12,532 nucleotides of DNA from Verrucomicrobiales bacterium. Lineage in GTDB: Bacteria; Verrucomicrobiota; Verrucomicrobiia; Verrucomicrobiales; DEV007. Under the pieces are notes generated by a model. That model was not told where the DNA came from and searched no databases. It saw only the letters and a list, made by a program, of their open reading frames with translations. Within the stretch, counting starts at the first letter, position 1. Each line of letters begins with the position of its first letter. The DNA lies in contig PAHQ01000038.1 in the NCBI GenBank assembly GCA_002705125.1, forward strand, positions 24,969 through 37,500, in the 5' to 3' direction. Below, piece by piece: positions 6,807 through 12,532 of the stretch. The translations under genes were made by a program, and so were the position numbers.

Positions 6807-8876
6807 TTACTTCACTGGGACAGAATGAATTAAAAAAGCATATTCCATCGCTAACTCACGATATTTATCATGCCTGCCGGAAGCGCCTCCATGACCTGAG
6901 TCAAAATTTGTTTTTAAAAGTAGAAGGTTATTATCCGTTTTTTTTGATCTTAATCGAGCAACCCATTTTGCCGGCTCCCAATACTGTACCTGTGAATCAT
7001 TAAATCCTGTAGTCACTAAAATATTAGGATAATTGACAGATTTAATATTATCGTATGGGGAATAACTAAGCATATATTCAAAAACCTCTTTTACTGAAGG
7101 GTCTCCCCATTCATCAAATTCTGAAGTAGTCAGAGGAATTGAATGATCTAGCATTGTTGTTACACAATCCACCCAAGGAACGTCAGCTATAACCGAAGTA
7201 AAGAGTTCAGGCCTCTCATTAACAACAAATCCCATCAACAAGCCGCCAGCACTAGCACCACTGGCACATAATTTTTTATTAGAAGTATATTTGTTAGTTA
7301 TTAAATACTCTGCGCAATCAATGAAATCATAAAATGTATTTTTTTTGTTCATTAATTTTCCCGCATCATACCAACTTCGACCCATTTCCTGACCTCCTCG
7401 AACATGAGCAATCGCATAGGCGAAACCCCTATCAAGAAGACTAATTCTAGTACTATTAAATGAAGGTTCACTATTATATCCATAAGCTCCATAAGCATAG
7501 AGAAGAAGAGGGAAACCTCCATCTTTACAAAATTTATCACTTTTATATATAACGGACATAGGAACCGTCGTGCCATCCCGTGATACAACCAAATGCCTTT
7601 CGGTTACATAGTCATTAGGATCATAATCACATAGAATGGTTTCCTTTTTGAGAGTACGTATTTCTTTTGTTCTTAAATTATATTCATATAGAGCTTCTGG
7701 AGTTTTGAGTGAACTAAATCCATATCGAACCCAATCTGTTTTTGATTCTAAATTAACATCTATCCAAGCAGTGTAAGTGGGCTCTCCAAAATCAATTTCA
7801 TCAATTGTCTCGCCTTTCTGGTTAATGACTCTCAATTTTATGAGTCCATTCTCTTGGTCTTCTAAAACAATAAATTCCTGAAAAACCTCAAAATCGTTCA
7901 AGTATATACCCTCTCTATGAGGCAAAACTTCCTTCCATTTTGATCTTGATGTCTGCTTTTCTGTTGCAGACATAAGCCTGAAATTTTCTGCTTCAAAGTT
8001 GGTGCGAATATAAAAAAGGCCACCAACGTGATCAACATCATACTCAAGACCTCTGACTCTTTGATCAAATAATTTAAACTCAGAATTTGGTTCTGAGGAA
8101 TCAATAAATCGGTATTCATCTGTCAATGTCTGACTGGATCCAATTATAACATATTTACCTGAACTCGAAGTATAAACATAACAGTAAAAAGTTTCGTCTT
8201 TTTCCTCATAAACGAGAACATCATTATCGGCTGAACAACCTAAACGATGTTTCCAAACTTGAAAACTTCTTAAAGTTTCTGGATCTTGTCGGGTATAAAA
8301 AAAAGTTTTATTATCAGAGCACCATGCATGACCTCCATCTATTGATTCGACTCGATCATTGAGTGTTTTTCGATTTTTGATATCAAAAATCTGAATTGTT
8401 CTTAGACCTCTACCTTGAGTATCCGTAGAGAAAATAATTAGATTTTGATTAGGGCTAACGTCTCCTTGATCAAAATCAAAAAAATCATATCCAGCGGACA
8501 TGGCAGGGACGTCAAAGAGTAACTCCTCATTATTAATTAGTTCATTTTTTCCTCTGCGGTAAAATTTCGCATATTCCGAACCCAGTTCGAATCTTGTGTA
8601 GTAGACAAAATCTTTCCAAGGAATAGGGCAAGAGGAGTCATCCTGCTTAATTCTATTTTTGATTTCTTCAAATAATTCAGCTTGAAGGTTTTTGGTACTA
8701 TCGAGAATGAGTTTAGTATACTCATTTTCTTCTTCTAGATATTCTATAACCTGAGGGTCATCTCGATTATTCAACCAAAAATAAGGGTCAGCCCTAAGCA
8801 CATCACCATAGTTATGAACATGGTCACGTCTTTTTGCTATTGGTTCAGGAGGCCCTCCGGATTCTGGCCCATTCAT
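6807..8876 (-). CDS. ptrB: oligopeptidase B-like S9A serine peptidase
   Basis: At 689 residues this matches oligopeptidase B (E. coli PtrB is 686). The N-terminal part (about 10-80) contains the family segment DPYFWLNNRDDP (30-41). A seven-bladed beta-propeller gate (about 85-415) follows, then an alpha/beta-hydrolase catalytic domain (about 420-689). The catalytic triad is visible: S542 in GASAGG (540-545), D627 in GFNDSQV (624-630) and H662 in DSGHGG (659-664). HVRGG (491-495) and PLTTSEFDEWGDP (581-593) are also typical. In the latter, E586 and D588 occupy the places of the acidic pair credited with preference for Arg/Lys at P1 in enterobacterial enzymes, so cleavage of short peptides after basic residues is likely. 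There is no signal peptide, so the enzyme is probably cytosolic. It starts 26 bases after the reductase-like gene. A prolyl oligopeptidase is less likely because of the DEWG acidic block and the short N-terminus. Confidence 0.9.
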   Translation of the reverse strand: MNGPESGGPPEPIAKRRDHVHNYGDVLRADPYFWLNNRDDPQVIEYLEEENEYTKLILDSTKNLQAELFEEIKNRIKQDDSSCPIPWKDFVYYTRFELGSEYAKFYRRGKNELINNEELLFDVPAMSAGYDFFDFDQGDVSPNQNLIIFSTDTQGRGLRTIQIFDIKNRKTLNDRVESIDGGHAWCSDNKTFFYTRQDPETLRSFQVWKHRLGCSADNDVLVYEEKDETFYCYVYTSSSGKYVIIGSSQTLTDEYRFIDSSEPNSEFKLFDQRVRGLEYDVDHVGGLFYIRTNFEAENFRLMSATEKQTSRSKWKEVLPHREGIYLNDFEVFQEFIVLEDQENGLIKLRVINQKGETIDEIDFGEPTYTAWIDVNLESKTDWVRYGFSSLKTPEALYEYNLRTKEIRTLKKETILCDYDPNDYVTERHLVVSRDGTTVPMSVIYKSDKFCKDGGFPLLLYAYGAYGYNSEPSFNSTRISLLDRGFAYAIAHVRGGQEMGRSWYDAGKLMNKKNTFYDFIDCAEYLITNKYTSNKKLCASGASAGGLLMGFVVNERPELFTSVIADVPWVDCVTTMLDHSIPLTTSEFDEWGDPSVKEVFEYMLSYSPYDNIKSVNYPNILVTTGFNDSQVQYWEPAKWVARLRSKKTDNNLLLLKTNFDSGHGGASGRHDKYRELAMEYAFLIHSVPVK

Positions 8877-8902
8877 AAAAATAAGTAGCTAGAAAAGAGC
8901 AT

Positions 8903-10021
8903 TTACCATTCACTCCCTAGACCATGTCGTTCGGCGAGTTCCATGAGCTCAGGTTTCATAGGCCACTCGTCAGGCCTTAAACTTTCTACATGACGATTAC
9001 TGGCACCTTTTAACATCATACATCCTGTATTATCACCAATTGAGGCTATCTCCTCAATTTCTTCATCACTAAATGGGCTGTTGATTTGTAACGAACCAAA
9101 TTCCTTAACCAATTCCTCAATGGCTTTTGACTCCTCACCAGCTTCTTGAATAAAAGTTGGGACTACACTGCGAACTGGACCATGAGCCAAATTCCATAAG
9201 CAAGAAAAATGAAGTTCACTTAAATCATATTTAGATAATATTGGTCTCATTTTTTCAACGCTTTCTAGACCCCGCTCAACCCAACCAGTAGGCCTATAAG
9301 TACGGTGGTCTCCTTCTCGAAAATTGTGATTAGGTGTCATTGTACCATGAAAAATACCTCCATAATCAACAACCCTTGTTAAAATATTAATATCTGCTTT
9401 TTCTGCTGCTTTTAAACACAATCTACCAGGCCACGGCTCAAGTGGATTAAGAATGATCATTGCCCAATCAATTAAGTTACCAAACTCTTCAAAGTTATAA
9501 ATAAGATCAAGGGTAAATCCATTAGCAGGACCCGGGGCAATACCAAGCATGTCGGTCAATCCAAGTTCTTTCAATTCAGACATTGCTTCCCAGACTAAAG
9601 GATCTGAATATCCCCGCTCGTCAGGGTTATGAAGCATCACAAGATCAAATTTATCAGCCGAGCAATTCTCCAATGACTTCTCCGCAGCCATTTTTAAAAA
9701 TGATAAATACTCCTTTGGCGATCTTAGAGAAGGGTCACTGAATCTTGGGTACCCTTTGGAACCTTGTCTTTTCCCCTCATAAATATCATGACCCAACATT
9801 CCAACCAAACAATAAGTATTACGATCAATTCCACGGAGAGCTTGCCCTAAAATCTGATCTGCTCTACCTACTCCATATACATCTGAAGTGACAAAAGTTC
9901 TGACCCCTGAGTCATATGCCAGTTGAATGAGTGATATAAAGCGCTCTTCACTGAGAGATTCACCAAAATGCATGAAGCGGCCCCCGCTCCATGTACCAAA
10001 TGCCGTATGTGTTAAATCCAT
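8903..10021 (-). CDS. aldo/keto reductase-like TIM-barrel protein with non-canonical catalytic residues
   Basis: The 372-residue protein follows the aldo/keto reductase fold order: GVRTFVTSDVYG (39-50) after the first helix, FDLVMLHNPD (125-134), a barrel core around GIAPGPANG (160-168), SVVPTFIQEAG (285-295), and a C-terminal LKGASNRHVESL (337-348) resembling the cofactor phosphate-binding loop. In typical family members the tetrad is Asp, Tyr, Lys, His. Here Tyr (Y49) and His (H131) are kept, but the Asp position is V44 and the Lys position is M75 in YCLVGMLGH (70-78). Either the reaction differs from standard carbonyl reduction or the protein is not a reductase. From memory, similar sequences with these changes occur in other phyla, which suggests a distinct subfamily rather than decay. 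There is no signal peptide, so it should be cytosolic. It sits between the YjbQ and peptidase genes in the minus-strand cluster. Confidence 0.8.
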   Translation of the reverse strand: MDLTHTAFGTWSGGRFMHFGESLSEERFISLIQLAYDSGVRTFVTSDVYGVGRADQILGQALRGIDRNTYCLVGMLGHDIYEGKRQGSKGYPRFSDPSLRSPKEYLSFLKMAAEKSLENCSADKFDLVMLHNPDERGYSDPLVWEAMSELKELGLTDMLGIAPGPANGFTLDLIYNFEEFGNLIDWAMIILNPLEPWPGRLCLKAAEKADINILTRVVDYGGIFHGTMTPNHNFREGDHRTYRPTGWVERGLESVEKMRPILSKYDLSELHFSCLWNLAHGPVRSVVPTFIQEAGEESKAIEELVKEFGSLQINSPFSDEEIEEIASIGDNTGCMMLKGASNRHVESLRPDEWPMKPELMELAERHGLGSEW

Positions 10022-10031
10022 GCTGATATTA

Positions 10032-10083
10032 AAGCAACTAAACTTGAAATATCCAGAATAAGGTGATCATGGGAAGCAACTAA
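10032..10083. repeat. 10-bp direct repeat between the YjbQ and reductase-like genes
   Basis: AAGCAACTAA occurs at 10032-10041 and again at 10074-10083, 42 bases apart, filling most of the 70-base gap between the two genes. Both copies are followed by TTGAA within a few bases. It could be a tandem protein-binding site or the trace of a small duplication; chance cannot be excluded. Confidence 0.3.
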
Positions 10084-10091
10084 TTGAACTA

Positions 10092-10511
10092 TTATTGCCC
10101 GCAAACAGAAACTGCTATATGCCGCTTATGAGGAGCTCTACGATGCTCAAAGAGAAACAAGCCTTGCCATGTGCCTAGGACCATTTCACCATTCATTATT
10201 GGTACATTTTTATCAACATCAGTTAGACACATCCTTATATGAGATGGCATATCATCACTACCTTCATAAGTATGAACAAAATATGGAGTGTCTTCTGGAA
10301 CTAAATGGTCAAAAAATGCATGGAGGTCAGTACGTGCAGAATAATCAGCGTTTTCCATAACAATTAAGGAACAACTAGTATGCCTTACAAAAACAGTTAC
10401 AAGACCATTAGTGATACTACTCTTAGAAACGATTGAATTAACTTCTTGGGTTATCTCGTAAGTACCTTTTCCACTGGTAGATATATTGAAACTATCAGTC
10501 AAAACATTCAT
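10092..10511 (-). CDS. yjbQ: YjbQ/UPF0047 family protein (annotated as secondary thiamine-phosphate synthase)
   Basis: I chose the ATG at 10511 (139 residues), which overlaps the upstream stop codon as ATGA and gives a length close to E. coli YjbQ (138). An in-frame TTG at 10523 would add four residues. The family signature is complete: FVRHTSCSLIVMENAD (41-56), DLHAFFDHLVPED (62-74), EGSDDMPSHI (83-92) and LGTWQGLFLFEHR (112-124). Conserved H44, H80, H91 and H123 plus acidic residues line the pocket expected in this small trimeric fold. Some members have weak thiamine-phosphate synthase activity, hence the database name; the physiological role is unsettled. The protein is cytosolic. Overlap with the PQQ-like propeller gene implies translational coupling, although the two products should act in different compartments. 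Confidence 0.92.
   Translation of the reverse strand: MNVLTDSFNISTSGKGTYEITQEVNSIVSKSSITNGLVTVFVRHTSCSLIVMENADYSARTDLHAFFDHLVPEDTPYFVHTYEGSDDMPSHIRMCLTDVDKNVPIMNGEMVLGTWQGLFLFEHRRAPHKRHIAVSVCGQ
10508..10511 (-). promoter_or_regulatory. ATGA start/stop overlap coupling the PQQ-like gene to yjbQ
   Basis: On the minus strand the bases 10511-10508 read ATGA: the ATG of yjbQ and the TGA of the propeller gene. With no Shine-Dalgarno motif upstream, ribosomes finishing the first gene probably restart here. This overlap decides the yjbQ start. Confidence 0.7.
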
Positions 10512-11797
10512 TCTGAAATACAATATAGATAATTATCAGATCGCAAAAATATCGCACCGTCACTCATTGCGGGCGTTCCATGAAACTGACTATCATCACT
10601 TAATATCTTATTATGAGAGATAAGCTCAAATTTTTTATCAGCATTAAAAACAAAAGTACCTCCTCTCCTGCTTACCACATAAATCTTACCCCCGGCACAA
10701 ACGGCTCCAGCATAAAAAGGCTTACCTTTCGATCCCTTACCTCTAGCATCCAACCGTTCACGAAACAACATCTCACCCGATAAAGCATCAGCGCAACACG
10801 CATAGCCAGTATCACTAGCCCAATAAAGTCGTCCATCAACAAGAACAGGAGTGGGAACATAAGAAGATTGGTTATCTTCCCAAATCATTGCCTCTTCAGA
10901 TAACTCCCCTTTTTGTTTATCAATTTTCATAGCGCATCGCCGCAAGCTTGGGTAACCTCCAAAAATATAAACTGTATCTTTTCCTATAACAGGACTGGGA
11001 GATACGTTGCCAGTGATATTAGTTTTGCCAAACCACCTTAGTTTACCTGTCTCGGGATTCATTCCCCAAAGTTCACCTGGCACGGGCAACACAAGGTCAA
11101 ACCTACTTTCTTTTGATTTCATTATCACCGGAGTGGCATAAGTCATTTCAAGACTGTCAGCTTGTGATTTCCACTTTTGTTCGCCATTTTTAGGATCCAA
11201 TCCATATAAAGCTAGTGATTCCTCTGCAGCACTCACGATAAGAATATTATTAAAAAAAATAGGGCTCGCAGCTGAGCCCCATTTCCGGCTAGTAGAACCG
11301 GTACCAAGATTCTTTTGCCAGAGTTTTTTTCCATCGAGATTATAAGAATGAACTCCACTCTTTCCTAGATAAACAAAAAGCTTATTAGAAGCCACTACAG
11401 GTGTATTTGATGCATATCCATGTTCGGTTAAAAAACCTCTGTATGGGTCCTCAGGCAAGCTGGCATCTACATCATCTTTCCATATTACAGTTCCATTTTT
11501 TTTATCTATGCATAAAACATGCCTAACCAATTTGGAAGTATCTTGACTACCCTCTTTAACTCCAGAAAAACTCGTTATAAAAACTCTATTCCCAAAAATC
11601 ACAGGGCTTGAACTGCCAGGGCCAGGTAATTTACATCTCCATAATATATTTTTCTTTTCATCCCAATCAATGGGCACTGGATTTTCACCAATACCTTGCC
11701 CGTTAGTTCCTCGAAAGCGCTTCCAATTTTCACCCATGCTAAAGGGAATCATTTTAACAGTTAAAAATAAAAAGGTGAAAAACGTAAACTTATTCAT
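10508..11797 (-). CDS. secreted PQQ-like beta-propeller repeat protein
   Basis: The 429-residue product has a signal peptide (hydrophobic 5-20, cleavage near S-M-G at 20-22) followed at once by NWKRFRGTNGQGIG (24-37), the standard opening of PQQ-like propeller proteins in Planctomycetes and Verrucomicrobia. Propeller blades repeat through the rest, seen as Asp-x-x-x-Gly-x-x-x-Trp/Phe units: DKKNGTVIWK (98-107), LDGKKLWQ (154-161), DPKNGEQKWK (201-210), NPETGKLRWF (247-256) and DALSGEMLFR (337-346). The fold is related to BamB and to quinoprotein dehydrogenases, but the residues that bind PQQ and calcium in true dehydrogenases are not evident. A scaffolding or ligand-binding role outside the cytoplasm is therefore more likely than catalysis. 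It lies 21 bases after the diheme peroxidase gene and overlaps yjbQ. Confidence 0.88.
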   Translation of the reverse strand: MNKFTFFTFLFLTVKMIPFSMGENWKRFRGTNGQGIGENPVPIDWDEKKNILWRCKLPGPGSSSPVIFGNRVFITSFSGVKEGSQDTSKLVRHVLCIDKKNGTVIWKDDVDASLPEDPYRGFLTEHGYASNTPVVASNKLFVYLGKSGVHSYNLDGKKLWQKNLGTGSTSRKWGSAASPIFFNNILIVSAAEESLALYGLDPKNGEQKWKSQADSLEMTYATPVIMKSKESRFDLVLPVPGELWGMNPETGKLRWFGKTNITGNVSPSPVIGKDTVYIFGGYPSLRRCAMKIDKQKGELSEEAMIWEDNQSSYVPTPVLVDGRLYWASDTGYACCADALSGEMLFRERLDARGKGSKGKPFYAGAVCAGGKIYVVSRRGGTFVFNADKKFELISHNKILSDDSQFHGTPAMSDGAIFLRSDNYLYCISE

Positions 11798-11818
11798 TTT
11801 GTTTTATTATTTATTTAA

Positions 11819-12532
11819 TTATGGAGAAGTGCCTTGAAACTGTGGGTCAGTCAAAGTTTTCAAAAATGCAACGATAGCTTTTTGATCCAATTCATTCAAT
11901 TGAATTCCTTGAACTGGATGCTTAGCGAGGTTCGGATCTAAAGTTTCAGACCTATGAACACTAGAAGTGTAATGAGAAACAACTTCTTCCAACGTTTTGA
12001 ATCTTCCATCATGCATGTAAGGGGCAGTAAGCTCAACGTTACGAAGCGATGGAGTTGAAAAAATACGATTTTCTTCGTTCCTTAATTTTTTTGGCTTTAA
12101 ACCGTTATCATGAAATTCATTATCTGTGAAAAGAGCCCCGCCATGACAATGAAAACAATCTGCACCAAAACTAGCTAATCTAGGCTCATACTCAGTCATA
12201 AATAATTCAAATCCTCTCTTCTCAATTTCTGTCATCTCCAATTTTCCTGACATCGCTCGGTCAAATTTGGAATCATACGAAGTTAGTGTCAGAAGGTAAT
12301 TTTCAAGAGCCAATCCAATTTTTTCTCCTGTAACTGCGTCATCATTAAATGCCTTAGAAAATAAAGATTTGTATTTTTTATCTTTAGATATTTTATGCAC
12401 AACAGTTTCAATCGAATTATCAAATTCTATATGATTAGTAATTGGTAATAGAGCCTGATCACGAAGAGATGGAACCCGCCCATCCCAAGAGAACCTTTTT
12501 TTCCAAGCCAAATTAAAAAGAGGCATTGAATT
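11819..12532 (-). CDS. diheme cytochrome c peroxidase / MauG-type protein (5' end outside the window)
   Basis: The frame stays open to the window edge, and the Met encoded at 12526 lies inside a conserved core (NLAWKKRFSWDGR), so the gene starts outside. Numbering from that Met, the visible 235 residues hold the family block WDGRVPSLRDQALLPI (14-29), the second haem site C124-F-H-C127-H128, FSTPSLRNVELTAPYMHDGR (156-175) with M171 a possible distal ligand, and LNELDQKAIVAFLKTLT (210-226). The first CxxCH and the signal peptide should lie in the missing part. Members act in the periplasm, reducing hydrogen peroxide or, in MauG-like branches, oxidising protein or small-molecule substrates. The next gene, 21 bases on, is a secreted PQQ-like propeller protein, so the two may act together outside the cytoplasm. 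Confidence 0.9.
   Translation of the reverse strand, partial: NSMPLFNLAWKKRFSWDGRVPSLRDQALLPITNHIEFDNSIETVVHKISKDKKYKSLFSKAFNDDAVTGEKIGLALENYLLTLTSYDSKFDRAMSGKLEMTEIEKRGFELFMTEYEPRLASFGADCFHCHGGALFTDNEFHDNGLKPKKLRNEENRIFSTPSLRNVELTAPYMHDGRFKTLEEVVSHYTSSVHRSETLDPNLAKHPVQGIQLNELDQKAIVAFLKTLTDPQFQGTSP

Noticed and set aside
10521..10523. TTG at 10523 as the start of yjbQ.
   Set aside because: The ATG at 10511 forms a classic ATGA overlap and gives the family's normal length; the four extra residues add no conserved sequence.
10508..11797. Interpretation of the propeller protein as a true PQQ-dependent alcohol dehydrogenase.
   Set aside because: It is shorter than quinoprotein dehydrogenases (429 residues), opens like BamB-type PQQ-like proteins and shows no evident PQQ/calcium-binding residues.
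12524..12526. ATG near the right edge as the true start of the diheme peroxidase.
   Set aside because: The frame stays open to the edge and the Met is within a conserved internal block, with the first haem site and signal peptide still missing.

Overview
The window is AT-rich DNA from a bacterium that is probably in the Planctomycetes-Verrucomicrobia-Lentisphaerae group, most plausibly a low-GC marine verrucomicrobium-like lineage. The main clue is an adjacent pair typical of that group: a PSCyt1/DUF1549/DUF1553 protein and a DUF1501 protein. Other clues are a tandem SASA-type esterase and a PQQ-like propeller protein beside a diheme peroxidase. The assignment rests on gene content only. I saw no rRNA, tRNA, CRISPR array, insertion sequence or phage gene.

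Plus-strand half (1-4861). The first 72 bases look like the 3' end of a short-chain dehydrogenase gene entering from the left. It is followed by a MarR-family regulator (125-586), a large secreted haem-c protein with PSCyt1, DUF1549 and DUF1553 domains (645-3452, TTG start) and a DUF1501 protein with a Tat-like N-terminus (3479-4861). The last two are a recurrent pair whose biochemical role is not settled; the MarR protein is placed to control them.

Convergent junction (4862-5119). This 258-base stretch has no credible gene and only weak AT-rich hairpins.

Minus-strand half (12532-5120). Six genes run right to left with gaps of 70 bases or less, so they are probably co-transcribed: a diheme cytochrome c peroxidase/MauG-type protein (its start lies outside the window), a secreted PQQ-like beta-propeller protein, a YjbQ/UPF0047 protein whose ATG overlaps the propeller stop codon, an aldo/keto-reductase-like protein, an oligopeptidase B-like S9 peptidase, and a secreted protein with two SASA/GDSL-like esterase domains. 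The cluster mixes exported and cytosolic products and does not map to one known pathway. A general role in catabolising organic matter (haem redox chemistry, deacetylation, peptide cleavage) is inference.

I did not find a convincing undescribed system. The points most worth a second look are the reductase-like protein that lacks two of the four canonical catalytic residues, the esterase whose second domain has lost its nucleophile, the lack of Shine-Dalgarno motifs at every start in the window, and the unexplained composition of the minus-strand cluster.
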